Shown: positions 23,854-32,677 of the stretch, in pieces
Numbering within the stretch: position 1 is the first letter of the stretch
How the letters are laid out: every line of letters starts with the position of its first letter
NCBI RefSeq assembly: GCF_030604785.1
Contig: NZ_JAUVVF010000004.1
Location: forward strand, 62,001-126,000
From: Paracoccus sp. (in: a-proteobacteria)
GTDB lineage: Bacteria; Pseudomonadota; Alphaproteobacteria; Rhodobacterales; Rhodobacteraceae
Direction: 5' to 3'
Length of the DNA: 64,000 nt
Notes under the pieces: model-generated
What the model saw: only the letters and a program-made list of their open reading frames with translations
Databases searched by the model: none
Told to the model about the DNA's origin: nothing
Position numbers and translations under genes: made by a program

Positions 23854-24860
23854 GACTGTGCCTCGCGGATGCGGCGGCGGCGCAGGCCCTCGGTCAGGCC
23901 GCGCAGGGTTTCCGACGACATGCTGATGGCGATCAGGATGATCAGCCCCACGATCATGCGGAAGGCAAAGGGCGACACGCCCAGAAGGTTCAGCCCGTTC
24001 TGCGTGATCGAGACCAGCGCAAGGCCCAGCACCGCACCCAGCAGCGTGCCGCGCCCGCCCCCCAGCCGCGCCCCGCCCAGAACGACGGCGGCCAGAACCT
24101 CCAGCTCTCGGCCATAGAGGGCGTTGGGCACCACCTCGCGCGCATAATGGACCTGCATCAGCCCCGCGATGCCGGCGCAAAGACCCAGCCAGCCATAGGC
24201 CAGATAATGCATGGCGCCCAGATTGATGCCCAGCCGCCGCGCGCCTTCCGGATTGTCGCCCATCGCGAAAAGCTGGCGCCCGAGGTTCAGGCGGCGCAGC
24301 ATGAACCACGTCGCGGCCAGCATCACGACCATGACCAGAACGGGCAGCGTGATCTCGGCCCAGCCCGAGGCGGTCTCGTGTTCGAACAGGATGATGCGGC
24401 GGCTCAGCCAGCCCGGCAGCGCATAGATCGAGACGCCGCCCGTGAAGAACATCAGCAGGCCGAAGAACAGGTTGAAGGTAGCGATGGTCACGACGATCGA
24501 GACCAGGCGGAAATGATAGATCAGCGCCGCGTTGATCGCGCCCAGGCTGAAGCCGATCAGACCGGCCAGCAGCAGCCCGATGGCCCAGTTGCCTCCGCCG
24601 ATCTGCATCAGGATCGTCACGACCAGATATTGCACGACCGAGGCCGCCACCGCGAACGAGATGTCGATCCCGCCCGCGATCAGAACGACAAGAAGCCCCG
24701 CCGCAAAGATCAGGTTCACCGCCGAATAGTTCAGCAGATCGAACAGGTTGACCAGCGTCAGGAACGTGTCCGTGGCCAGCGACAGGCCAAGGCAGATGAC
24801 CACGATCACCACCATCAGCCACCGTTCGGTCGCGCCGACAGAGCGCAGGATCTCAGGCAT
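23850..24860 (-). CDS. Ribose-type sugar ABC permease (RbsC family), first copy
   Basis: 336 residues, multiple membrane helices, with AAGLLVVLIAGGIDISFAVA (the G-G-I-D-x-S motif of the RbsC family) and GGARLGGGRGTLLGAVLG. It starts 8 bases inside the end of the ATPase gene (ATGCCTGA). It pairs with the following permease and the double-domain ATPase. Confidence 0.93.
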   Translation of the reverse strand: MPEILRSVGATERWLMVVIVVICLGLSLATDTFLTLVNLFDLLNYSAVNLIFAAGLLVVLIAGGIDISFAVAASVVQYLVVTILMQIGGGNWAIGLLLAGLIGFSLGAINAALIYHFRLVSIVVTIATFNLFFGLLMFFTGGVSIYALPGWLSRRIILFEHETASGWAEITLPVLVMVVMLAATWFMLRRLNLGRQLFAMGDNPEGARRLGINLGAMHYLAYGWLGLCAGIAGLMQVHYAREVVPNALYGRELEVLAAVVLGGARLGGGRGTLLGAVLGLALVSITQNGLNLLGVSPFAFRMIVGLIILIAISMSSETLRGLTEGLRRRRIREAQS

Positions 24861-26358
24861 GGACGGCCTCTTCCAGTTCGGCCAGCGTGCTGCGGGCGGG
24901 GGTGAATTCCTCGATCAGCCGACCCTCGCGCATGTGCAGGATGCGGTCGGCGTTGAAAAAGACCTCGGGCGCCTCGTCCGAGATCAGCAGGATCGCCAGA
25001 CCCTGACGCGCCAGCTCGTCCACGATGGCGAAGATGCCCGCCCGGGCGCCGACATCGACGCCGACTGTGGGGCTGTCCAGGATCAGGAGCTTCGGCGCGG
25101 TCGCCAGCCACTTGGCCAAAACCACGCGCTGCTGGTTGCCCCCGGACAGGGTCGAGACCGCATCCGTGGGCTGGCCGATCTTGACGCGCAGCTGCGTCAG
25201 CCAGTCGCGCACCAGCCCGGATTTGCGGGCGGGCGAGATCAGGCCCAGACGGCCCAGCACGCGGTCCAGCACCGTCACCACGGTGTTGTCCGCAATGGAT
25301 TGCGGCTGCACGAGGCCAAGCGACAGCCGGTCCTCGGACACATAGGCGATGCCCATGCGGATCGCGTCGCGGTTATGGCGCATCCGCAGGGGCTGGCCCT
25401 GCCACATGATCGTGCCGGCATCGGGGCGGGTCATGCCGAAGAGGCTCAGAGCCAGTTCGGTGCGCCCCGAGCCGAGGCGCCCGGTCAGGCCGACGATCTC
25501 GCCCGGGGCGATGGTCAGGTCGATGTCGTGATATTCGCCATGCCGCGTAAGGCCGCGCAGTTCCAGCAGGGGTGCTGCGGGCCGCGTTTCGGGGCGGGGC
25601 GCGTAGTCGAAGCTGGCCCCGGTCATCAATTCGGTCAGCCGCGCCTGCGTCATGCCCGCCGTCGGATAGGTGCCGACCAGGCGGCCGTCGCGCAGCACGG
25701 TGACGCGGGTGCAGATCTCCAGCACCTCCTTCAGACGGTGCGAGACGAAGACGACCGCGATCCCCTGCGCGCTGAGGCGGTGGACGATGGCGATCAGCGC
25801 ATCCGTCTCGCGCTGCGACAGGGATGCGGTCGGCTCGTCCATGAAGACCAGCCGCGCCTCGGCCACTAGGGCGCGGGCGATGGCGACAAGCTGGCGGTTG
25901 GCGATGGACAGGCGCCCGACGGGCATCGACAGCGGAATGTCCACGCCCAGCCGCGCCAGCACCGCGGCTGCCTCGGCCCGCATGGACTTGCGGTCCACCA
26001 GACGCGGCCGCGCGCCGAGATTTCGTTCAAAGGCGATGTTTTCGGCCACGCTCATCTCGGGGAAAAGCGCCTGATCCTGCCAGATGACCTGGATGCCAAG
26101 CGCGCGCGCCTCGGAGGGGGTCAGGCCGCTGATGTCGCGCCCGTCCCACTCCATCACGGCGCCGGGTTCGGGGCGATGGACGCCGCTGATCACCTTGATC
26201 AGCGTGGACTTGCCGCAGCCATTCTCGCCGGCAAGGCACAGGACCTCGCCGGGGCGGACGTCAAAGGCGATGTCGTCCAGCGCCTGCACGCCACCGAAGC
26301 GTTTCGAGACATGGGCCAGCCGCAACAGGCTTACACCCTGCGGATCGGGTTCGGGCAT
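24853..26358 (-). CDS. Sugar ABC importer ATPase, two-domain (RbsA/MglA family)
   Basis: 501 residues with two nucleotide-binding domains. Domain 1: Walker A GENGCGKST, Walker B LVFMDEPTASLS, HxxK region VSHRLKEV. Domain 2: degenerate Walker A GRLGSGRTE as usual in this family, signature LSGGNQQR, and Walker-B-like LLILDSPTVGVD, where the catalytic Glu position is Ser, also common in domain 2. The start at 26358 follows GGAGGG by about 4 bases; an upstream frame start at 26397 overlaps a hairpin and is not used. Confidence 0.93.
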   Translation of the reverse strand: MPEPDPQGVSLLRLAHVSKRFGGVQALDDIAFDVRPGEVLCLAGENGCGKSTLIKVISGVHRPEPGAVMEWDGRDISGLTPSEARALGIQVIWQDQALFPEMSVAENIAFERNLGARPRLVDRKSMRAEAAAVLARLGVDIPLSMPVGRLSIANRQLVAIARALVAEARLVFMDEPTASLSQRETDALIAIVHRLSAQGIAVVFVSHRLKEVLEICTRVTVLRDGRLVGTYPTAGMTQARLTELMTGASFDYAPRPETRPAAPLLELRGLTRHGEYHDIDLTIAPGEIVGLTGRLGSGRTELALSLFGMTRPDAGTIMWQGQPLRMRHNRDAIRMGIAYVSEDRLSLGLVQPQSIADNTVVTVLDRVLGRLGLISPARKSGLVRDWLTQLRVKIGQPTDAVSTLSGGNQQRVVLAKWLATAPKLLILDSPTVGVDVGARAGIFAIVDELARQGLAILLISDEAPEVFFNADRILHMREGRLIEEFTPARSTLAELEEAVHA

Positions 26359-26382
26359 CAGACCCTCCGTCGGACAAGGGAA

Positions 26383-26407
26383 GGGCGGGACCGGCACGGC
26401 CCCGCCC
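26383..26407 (-). promoter_or_regulatory. Intercistronic hairpin after the binding-protein gene
   Basis: GGGCGGG-A-CCG-GCA-CGG-C-CCCGCCC folds into a 10-bp GC stem with one internal mismatch. It lies in the 57-base gap between the binding-protein stop and the ATPase start. Such hairpins shield the upstream mRNA from 3' decay and partly stop transcription, giving more binding protein than membrane subunits. The function is inferred. Confidence 0.6.
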
Positions 26408-26415
26408 GATGCGGA

Positions 26416-27411
26416 TCACAGACCCATCGCGGCCAGATCGTCGACCGTGTCGGTGTTGATCTCGACAAGCTGGTCCACGATGATGTTGCGGCCCTCCGGC
26501 TCGATCACGCCTAGCCCCTCGATCTCCATGCCTGCCTCGATCGGCTCGTCATTGGCCAGCATCGTGCCAAGCGTCACGAAGACCTCGCCCGCCTGTTTGG
26601 GGTTCCACATGTAGCCGCCCGACAGGATGCCGTCATGCATCAGCGTGCGGCCCTGTCCGGGCGAGAACGGCCCCAGAACGACGACCTCGCCGCCCCGGCG
26701 GCGTTCCTCGACGGCGCGGGCCGCGCCGATCGGGCCTTGGCTGCCGAAGGCCAGGAAGCCGCGCAGGCCCTCATGCGCGCGCATCAGGTCCAGCGCCGTG
26801 CGGCGCGAGGCATCCACATCCTCGGCCACGCCGAACCGGTCGCCGACCAGTTCCATGTCGGGATGGTTCGCCTCGATCCAGGCAATGGCGGCGTCGGCCC
26901 AGGCGTTGTGCAGCGGCACGGTAAGCCCGCCGACAAAGACGGCATATTGCCCCTCGCCGCCCAGCATCTCGGCCAGCTGCTGGCCGTAAGCCTCGCCGAA
27001 GCCCACCGCCGAGGCCAGTTCGAAGTTCCAGTCCACGTTCTGCTGGCCGGGCGATTCATGGGTGACGACCTTGATCCCCGCCGCCTGCGCGCGGGCCAGC
27101 ACCGGCTCCAGCACGTCAGCATCGTTCGGGACCACGCCGATCACATCGACGCCCTGAGCGATTAGGTCCTCGATGGCCCGGACCTGAAGCGCGGGGTCGG
27201 CGCTGGTCGGCCCGATCATGAAGGCGTTGACGCCCAGTTCCTCGGCGCGTTCGCGGATGCCCGCCTCCATCGCGTTGAACCAGGGAATCCCGCCGATCTT
27301 GACCACCACGCCGATGGTTGTCTGGTCGTCGGCCAGCGCGCTCTGCGCCAGCAATCCGCTTGCCGCAACAGCGCCCAGAAGGGCGCGCCTCGTCAGAGTC
27401 CAAGACGACAT
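26416..27411 (-). CDS. Sugar ABC substrate-binding protein (RbsB/LsrB-like)
   Basis: 331 residues with an N-terminal signal carrying RR (LTRRALLGAVAASGLLAQSALA, a possible Tat signal), then the periplasmic-binding-protein-like fold of ribose/AI-2 receptors (TIGVVVKIGGIPWFNAMEAG, GVDVIGVVPNDADVLEPVL, GYMWNPKQAG). GGAGGAAAGAATG gives a strong start. First gene of the operon that continues leftward to the kinase. The ligand is probably a pentose or ketose given the 3-epimerase. Confidence 0.92.
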   Translation of the reverse strand: MSSWTLTRRALLGAVAASGLLAQSALADDQTTIGVVVKIGGIPWFNAMEAGIRERAEELGVNAFMIGPTSADPALQVRAIEDLIAQGVDVIGVVPNDADVLEPVLARAQAAGIKVVTHESPGQQNVDWNFELASAVGFGEAYGQQLAEMLGGEGQYAVFVGGLTVPLHNAWADAAIAWIEANHPDMELVGDRFGVAEDVDASRRTALDLMRAHEGLRGFLAFGSQGPIGAARAVEERRRGGEVVVLGPFSPGQGRTLMHDGILSGGYMWNPKQAGEVFVTLGTMLANDEPIEAGMEIEGLGVIEPEGRNIIVDQLVEINTDTVDDLAAMGL

Positions 27412-27464
27412 TCTTTCCTCCCATGATGTGACGCCGACCTGTCCTCCCCGGCCGGTCAGGGATT

Positions 27465-27482
27465 TGCTAAATCCTTTTAGCA
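27465..27482. promoter_or_regulatory. LacI-type operator upstream of sugar operon 1
   Basis: A perfect dyad TGCTAAA-TCCT-TTTAGCA lies in the 127-base gap between the divergent binding-protein and LacI genes, in a locally AT-rich stretch suited to promoters. Size and symmetry fit a LacI/GalR-family operator acting on both directions. Confidence 0.65.
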
Positions 27483-27538
27483 GGTGACGTCAACAGGGAA
27501 TGCGTCTATTTCTTCTCGGGGCGACATCAGGGGGACGA

Positions 27539-28567
27539 ATGGCCAGAACGGGACGGAAGCCCACGATCAAGGATCTGGCGCAGGCGGCGGGAACCTCGCC
27601 CGCGACGGCAAGCCTGGTGCTGAATGGCGGCTGGAGGAACCATCGCATCAACCCCGATACCGCCGAACGCGTGCTGCAACTGGCCCAGAGCCTGGGCTAT
27701 CGGCCCAATCAGCGGGCGCGGGCGCTGCGGCTCAACCGGTCCTCGCTGGCGGGGCTGATCGTGCCGCATCACCGCAACCGGTTCTTCGCCGGACTGACCG
27801 AGCATTTCGAGGCCGAATCGCATGCGCGCGGCCTGATCCCGCTGGTCGCCAGCACCCAAAGGGATGCGCGGATCGAACAGAAGCTGGCCGATACCATGAT
27901 CGCGCAAGAGGTCGAGTTTCTGGTCCTGGCCGGAACCGAGGAACCGGCCCGCATCAACGCGCTCTGCCGCGAGGCGGGAATCCGCTGCGTGAACGTGGAC
28001 CTGCCCGGCGGCACGGGCTTTTCGGTGGTGACGGACAACCATGGCGGCGCGCGCGACCTGACGCGGCGGCTGATGGCGGGGCTGCCGCCCGAGACCGGGG
28101 CGCTGTTCCTGGGCGGCCGGCGCAACGAATACGCGACCGAGGCGCGGATCGACGGCTTTCGCACAGCCTTGGCCGAATCAGGGCGCGATCCCGATGTGGC
28201 GGCGATCCATTGCTGCGGCTACAGCCCCCAGGCCGCCTGCGAGGCGATGGGCGCCATCCTCGACGGCGGCGCCACGCTGCCCAAGGCGATCCTGGTGAAC
28301 TCGATCACCGCCTTCGAGGGCTTCGCGCGCTTCTGGCAGGGCCATGCGGCGGACCTGCCCGATCTGCGGGTCGCCTGTTTCGACTGGGACCCGTTCGCCG
28401 CCTGCCTGCCCATCGAGACGATCATGCTGCGCCAGGATGTCGAGACGCTGATCGCCCGCTGCTTTGCATGGTTCGACGGCACGGCCCTGCGCGACGGCGA
28501 GATCGAGGTCGTCCCGGCCAAGGTCGTGGTGGACGATACCCGGCCGGGCGCGACAGGGGCGCTCTAG
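27539..28567 (+). CDS. LacI family transcriptional regulator of sugar operon 1
   Basis: 342 residues. LacI helix-turn-helix KPTIKDLAQAAGTSPATAS (residues about 7-25) with hinge region SLGYRPNQRARALR, then a periplasmic-binding-protein-like effector domain. Divergent from the sugar operon with one clear dyad between them. Start at 27539 with AGGGGG a few bases upstream. Its stop codon overlaps that of the convergent dehydrogenase gene (CTAG at 28564-28567). Confidence 0.93.
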   Translation: MARTGRKPTIKDLAQAAGTSPATASLVLNGGWRNHRINPDTAERVLQLAQSLGYRPNQRARALRLNRSSLAGLIVPHHRNRFFAGLTEHFEAESHARGLIPLVASTQRDARIEQKLADTMIAQEVEFLVLAGTEEPARINALCREAGIRCVNVDLPGGTGFSVVTDNHGGARDLTRRLMAGLPPETGALFLGGRRNEYATEARIDGFRTALAESGRDPDVAAIHCCGYSPQAACEAMGAILDGGATLPKAILVNSITAFEGFARFWQGHAADLPDLRVACFDWDPFAACLPIETIMLRQDVETLIARCFAWFDGTALRDGEIEVVPAKVVVDDTRPGATGAL

Positions 28568-29664
28568 GCACCCAGATCCTGCCAGATGCCGCCCTGCCGG
28601 CTGGATCGGATGCAGGCGTGAATGAAGCGCATCCCTTCCAGCCCGCTCTGCAGGCCCGGCAGCCCGTCGGGCATCCGGCCCGCGATGATCGCGTCGGCGG
28701 CGTCGGTGTAGATCGAGGCGAAAGCCTCCAGATAGCCTTCGGGATGCCCCGAGGGGACGCGCGCGCTGCCCTGAAAGCCCGGCCCGCCGCGCGACAGGAT
28801 CTGCGACGGCTCGCCCAGACGGGTCAGGCGCAGGCGGTTCGGATCGGCATGGGACCAGTCCAGCCCGGCCTCGTCGCCCATTACGCGCAGCCTGACCTCG
28901 TTTTCCGAGCCCGAGGCGACCTGGCTGGCCCACAGCATCCCGCGCGCGTGTTCGCCAAGGCGCATCATCACATGGGCGTTGTCGTCAACCGCGCGACCTT
29001 CGACAAAGGTGGTCAGTTCGGCGGCGACCGACCGGATCGGCAGCCCCGAGACGTAATGCGCCAGATGCGCGGCATGCGTCCCGATATCGGCGATCGCGCC
29101 GCCCTCGCCCGACTGCGCGGGATCAGCGCGCCAGTCGGCCTGCTTGCTGCGGCCGGGACGGGCCAGCCAGTCCTGCGCATATTCGACCTGAACCAGCCGA
29201 ATGCGGCCCAAGGCGCCCTCGGCCACCATCCGGCGCGCCTCGCGGACCATCGGATAGCCCGCATAAGTATGCGTCAGGATCAGCAGCGCCTGCGAGGCGG
29301 CGGCGATGCGGGCCAGTTCCTCGGCCTCGGGCAGGGTCGCGGTCAGCGGCTTGTCGCAGATCACATGGACGCCCGCGCGCAGAAAGGCCCGCGCGATGGG
29401 CATGTGCAGGTGGTTCGGCGTCACGATGGACACGGCACGGATGCCGTCGGGGCGGGCGGCCTCGGCTTCGGCCATGCGCTCGTAATCGTCGTAGCTGCGC
29501 GGCAGGCCGATCGCCTCGGCCGAGGCCTGGGCGCGATCGGGGTTCGAGGACAGCGCCCCGGCCACCAGCGTGAAGCGGTCGTCCATGCGCGCGGCGATGC
29601 GATGGACCGCGCCGATAAAGGCACCCTGCCCGCCGCCCACCATGCCAAGGGGAATGCGTTCCAT
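28564..29664 (-). CDS. Gfo/Idh/MocA family oxidoreductase
   Basis: 366 residues. N-terminal Rossmann fold with GGGQGAFIG, the family Lys-Pro motif CDKPLTA for catalysis, and the C-terminal alpha/beta domain with GEGGAIADIGTHAAHLAHY. NAD(P)-dependent sugar or inositol dehydrogenases belong here. It is the last gene of sugar operon 2, 3 bases after an isomerase, and meets the LacI gene of operon 1 stop to stop. Confidence 0.9.
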   Translation of the reverse strand: MERIPLGMVGGGQGAFIGAVHRIAARMDDRFTLVAGALSSNPDRAQASAEAIGLPRSYDDYERMAEAEAARPDGIRAVSIVTPNHLHMPIARAFLRAGVHVICDKPLTATLPEAEELARIAAASQALLILTHTYAGYPMVREARRMVAEGALGRIRLVQVEYAQDWLARPGRSKQADWRADPAQSGEGGAIADIGTHAAHLAHYVSGLPIRSVAAELTTFVEGRAVDDNAHVMMRLGEHARGMLWASQVASGSENEVRLRVMGDEAGLDWSHADPNRLRLTRLGEPSQILSRGGPGFQGSARVPSGHPEGYLEAFASIYTDAADAIIAGRMPDGLPGLQSGLEGMRFIHACIRSSRQGGIWQDLGA

Positions 29665-29667
29665 GAT

Positions 29668-30738
29668 CTACTCCAATCCCAGCATATGCCGCAGCGCGCA
29701 TCGGTCGGGGGCCGATCCTGCGGCGAAATCGTCAAAGGCGGTCGCGGTCGGCTCGATCAGATGCGCCTCGATGAAGGGCGCGCCCTCGGCCGCGCCTTGC
29801 GCCGCCGACTTGATGCAGCATTCCCATTCCAGCACCGCCCAGCCCCGATAGCCGGCCAGCGTCAGGCGCGAGAAGACGCCCGCGAAATCGACCTGCCCGT
29901 CGCCGAGGCTGCGGAAGCGCCCCGCCCGATCCGTCCAGCCCGAGAAGCCGGAATAGACCCCCTGCCGGGCCGAGGGCAGGAACTCGGCATCCTTGACGTG
30001 GAAGGCACGGATGCGGCTGGCGTAGTGGTCGATGAAGCCAAGATAATCAAGCTGTTGCAGAAGGAAGTGCGAAGGATCGTAATTGATCGCCACGCGGGCG
30101 TGGTCGCCCGTCGCCGACAGAAAGCGCTCGAAGCTGGCGCCGTCCATCAGGTCCTCGCCGGGATGCAGCTCATAGGCGTAATCGACGCCTTGGTCCTCAT
30201 GCGCGTCGAGGATCGGCTTCCAGCGGCGGGCCAGCTCAGCGAAGGCCTCGTCGATCAGCCCCGCCGGCCGCTGCGGCCAGGGGTAGAGGTAGGGCCAGGC
30301 CAGCGCGCCGGAAAAGCCGACCTGCACGTCGAGGCCGAGATGGCGCGAGGCGCGGGCGGCCTTGATGACCTGCCCCGCCGCCCATTCCGACTGCTCGCGC
30401 GGCTTGCCCCGCAGGGCGGCCGGCGCGAAGCCGTCGAACTGCGCGGCATAGGCCGGATGCACGGCAACCAGCTGGCCCTGCATGTGGGTGGACAGCTCGG
30501 TGATCTCGACGCCTGCCTCGCGGCAGGTGCCGGCGATCTCATCGCAATAGTCCTTGGACTCGGCGGCACGGTCCAAGTCGATGAACCGCGCGTCCACCGG
30601 CAGCTGGATGCCGCGATAGCCGAGACCCGCCGCCCACCGGGCGATGTTCGGCAGCGTGTCGAAGGGCGCCGCGTCCCCTGCGAACTGCGCGAGGAAGATG
30701 GCGGGGCCCTTGATGCCCCGCTGGTGCTCGGTTGCCAT
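29668..30738 (-). CDS. Sugar phosphate isomerase/epimerase (TIM barrel, AP-endonuclease-2-like)
   Basis: 356 residues. Xylose-isomerase-like TIM barrel: metal ligand candidates Glu in YAYELHPGEDLMD, Asp/His in NYDPSHFLLQ, His in RAFHVKDAE and Glu in AVLEWECCI. These match the IolE/IolH-like and 3-keto-sugar epimerase families. Paired with a Gfo/Idh dehydrogenase on each side, it would act on an oxidised sugar. The exact reaction is unknown. Confidence 0.87.
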   Translation of the reverse strand: MATEHQRGIKGPAIFLAQFAGDAAPFDTLPNIARWAAGLGYRGIQLPVDARFIDLDRAAESKDYCDEIAGTCREAGVEITELSTHMQGQLVAVHPAYAAQFDGFAPAALRGKPREQSEWAAGQVIKAARASRHLGLDVQVGFSGALAWPYLYPWPQRPAGLIDEAFAELARRWKPILDAHEDQGVDYAYELHPGEDLMDGASFERFLSATGDHARVAINYDPSHFLLQQLDYLGFIDHYASRIRAFHVKDAEFLPSARQGVYSGFSGWTDRAGRFRSLGDGQVDFAGVFSRLTLAGYRGWAVLEWECCIKSAAQGAAEGAPFIEAHLIEPTATAFDDFAAGSAPDRCALRHMLGLE

Positions 30739-30751
30739 GATGGCTCCTTTC

Positions 30752-31900
30752 TCAGGCCGGGACGGACTGGCTCGCCAGAAGATGGGCCGCCGCCTTGGGG
30801 TCCAGCGCCTCGGGGCGGGCGCAGGTGGTGGTCATGGGAACAAAGCGCCCCTCCTCGCCCGATTGCAGGATCGCGGTCATCACCTCGACCACGTGCAGCG
30901 CCAGCTCGTCATTGCAGCGGTGCGGCCGCCCCTCGGCGATTGCCATCGCCATGTCGGCAAGGCCCGAGGCGCGGTAGTCGGCCACGCTCTTGCCGTTGTT
31001 CAGCTCGCGGTTCGGAGGCCCGAGCGGGTGATCCCAGTCCGGCAGCGCGGCGGGCTCGGCGCGCTTGGTCATGCGGACCTCGCCGTCGAAGAAGTTCGGG
31101 TCCGGGATGTGCAGCGTGCCTTCGGTGCCGTAAAGCGCCATCGGCTGCAGGTCGTGCTGATGGACGTCCCAGCTGGACTGGAAGCTGATGACGGCGCCGT
31201 TCTGGAACTCGAGCAGGGCGTGGATGGTGGTCGGCGTCTCGACCGGCACCTGCTCGCCCTTGCGGGCGCCCGAGCCGATGGTGCGCGTCAGGCCAGGCAT
31301 CGATGCCAGCGCGGCGACGCGCGCGACCGGCCCCAGCAGCTGCACGAGGTTCGAGATGTAGTAGGGCCCGAGGTCCAGCACCGGCCCGCCGCCCTTCAGG
31401 AAGAAGAAGTCCGGGTTGGGGTGCCAGCTTTCCATGCCGCTAGACATGACCGCGCAGGTGCCCGAGGTCACGCGGCCGATGGCGCCGCTGTCCACGATGT
31501 GCCGCGCCAACTGGTGGCTGGTGCCAAGGAACGTGTCGGGGGCCGAGCCGACGCGCAGGCCGCGTTCGGCCGCGATGCGCGCCAGCTCGCGCCCTTCGTC
31601 CAGCGTCAGGACATAGGGCTTTTCGGAGTATACGTGCTTGCCGGCCTCCAGCGCGCGTTTCGAGATGTCGAAATGCGCCGCCGGGATCGTCAGGTTCACG
31701 ATCAGGTCGATGTCCGGGCTGGCCAGCAGCGCATCCACGCTGCGCGCCTCGATCCCGTATTCCGCGGCCCGCGCCTCGGCGGCGGCATGGTTCATGTCGG
31801 CGACGGCGACAAAGCGGATGCCCGCGAAATGCGGCGCCCGGCCGAGATAGGAGGCCGAGATGTTGCCGGCCCCGATGAGGCCCAGTTTCAGATCGCTCAT
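30752..31900 (-). CDS. Gfo/Idh/MocA family oxidoreductase (second copy)
   Basis: 382 residues. Rossmann motif GLIGAGNISASYLG, catalytic SEKPYVLT, and C-terminal GGPVLDLGPYYISNLVQLLG, the D-x-G-x-Y/H pattern of sugar dehydrogenases. It differs clearly from the first copy, so it probably has another substrate or direction. Gap of 3 bases to the upstream isomerase. Confidence 0.9.
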   Translation of the reverse strand: MSDLKLGLIGAGNISASYLGRAPHFAGIRFVAVADMNHAAAEARAAEYGIEARSVDALLASPDIDLIVNLTIPAAHFDISKRALEAGKHVYSEKPYVLTLDEGRELARIAAERGLRVGSAPDTFLGTSHQLARHIVDSGAIGRVTSGTCAVMSSGMESWHPNPDFFFLKGGGPVLDLGPYYISNLVQLLGPVARVAALASMPGLTRTIGSGARKGEQVPVETPTTIHALLEFQNGAVISFQSSWDVHQHDLQPMALYGTEGTLHIPDPNFFDGEVRMTKRAEPAALPDWDHPLGPPNRELNNGKSVADYRASGLADMAMAIAEGRPHRCNDELALHVVEVMTAILQSGEEGRFVPMTTTCARPEALDPKAAAHLLASQSVPA

Positions 31901-31903
31901 GGT

Positions 31904-32656
31904 TCAGCCTTTCAGGTTCTGCCAAGCCGCATGGGCCTGGGTCGCGAAGCGCTCGAAGTCGGAGGGCTTGTCATGCTCGGCCACCAGCACCTCGACGCGG
32001 GCATGGCTGCGCAGTGCTTTGATGATTGCCGGCCAGTCCATCGTTCCGGTCGCAGGATCGGCCCAGCCATCTTCATCCGCTTTCTCACCTTCCGGCGCGA
32101 TGTCTTTGAAATGGGAGGCCGAAATACGCTGGCCGTATTTCTCGATCCAGGCCAGTGGGTCGCCGCCGCCGCGCACGATCCAGGCGATGTCGGCCTCCCA
32201 ATCGATCATGGGCGCCTCGTCGAGGATGATGCCCATTGGGGTCTCGCCGCCGGGCAGGGCGTGGAATTCGAAGTCGTGGTTGTGCCAGCCGAAGGTCAGG
32301 CCGCGTTCGGCCATCGCCTCATGCGCGGCGGCCAACCGGGCGGCGAAGGCGCGCCAGCCATCCGCATCCACCGGGCGCTGGTCCGCGGCGATATGGGGGG
32401 CGAAGATCATGGTCGCGCCGACCTGCTCCGCGATCTCGGCCACGCGGTCCGGGTTCTCCTCGACGATGTCCAGCGAGACATGCAGCGAGGGCATGGTCAT
32501 GCCCGTCTCGGACAGCGCCTCGGCGATGGCGGGCAGCTCGTCGAAGACGCCGCCGAAGCCCTCAGCCGCGTCATAGCCCGTCGCGCCCAGACGGCGGATC
32601 ACATCGGCATAGGGGGTTGCGAAGCGGGCCGAGTAGAGTTGCAGGGACAGTTTCAT
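31904..32656 (-). CDS. Sugar phosphate isomerase/epimerase (TIM barrel), small form
   Basis: 250 residues. TIM-barrel metal site suggested by GWHNHDFEF (His, Glu), IDWEADIAW (Asp), SASHFKDI (His) and VLVAEHD (Glu). Related proteins act in inositol or 3-keto-glycoside breakdown. Two ATG codons stand together; the second (32656) has GGAG at 6 bases. Follows the ATPase gene in sugar operon 2. Confidence 0.87.
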   Translation of the reverse strand: MKLSLQLYSARFATPYADVIRRLGATGYDAAEGFGGVFDELPAIAEALSETGMTMPSLHVSLDIVEENPDRVAEIAEQVGATMIFAPHIAADQRPVDADGWRAFAARLAAAHEAMAERGLTFGWHNHDFEFHALPGGETPMGIILDEAPMIDWEADIAWIVRGGGDPLAWIEKYGQRISASHFKDIAPEGEKADEDGWADPATGTMDWPAIIKALRSHARVEVLVAEHDKPSDFERFATQAHAAWQNLKG

Positions 32657-32677
32657 CATCTTCTCCGTGGGAAAGTC

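Noticed and set aside
22849-24822. A 657-codon minus-strand frame joining both sugar permeases
   Set aside because: Only its last 334 codons are a permease; the first part is a shifted frame of the upstream permease, which has its own intact frame.
27484-31188. A 1234-codon open frame on the plus strand
   Set aside because: It covers the LacI gene in another frame and runs antisense to four well-supported genes. It has low-complexity Arg/Gly/Pro composition and no recognisable domain. It is a by-product of high GC.
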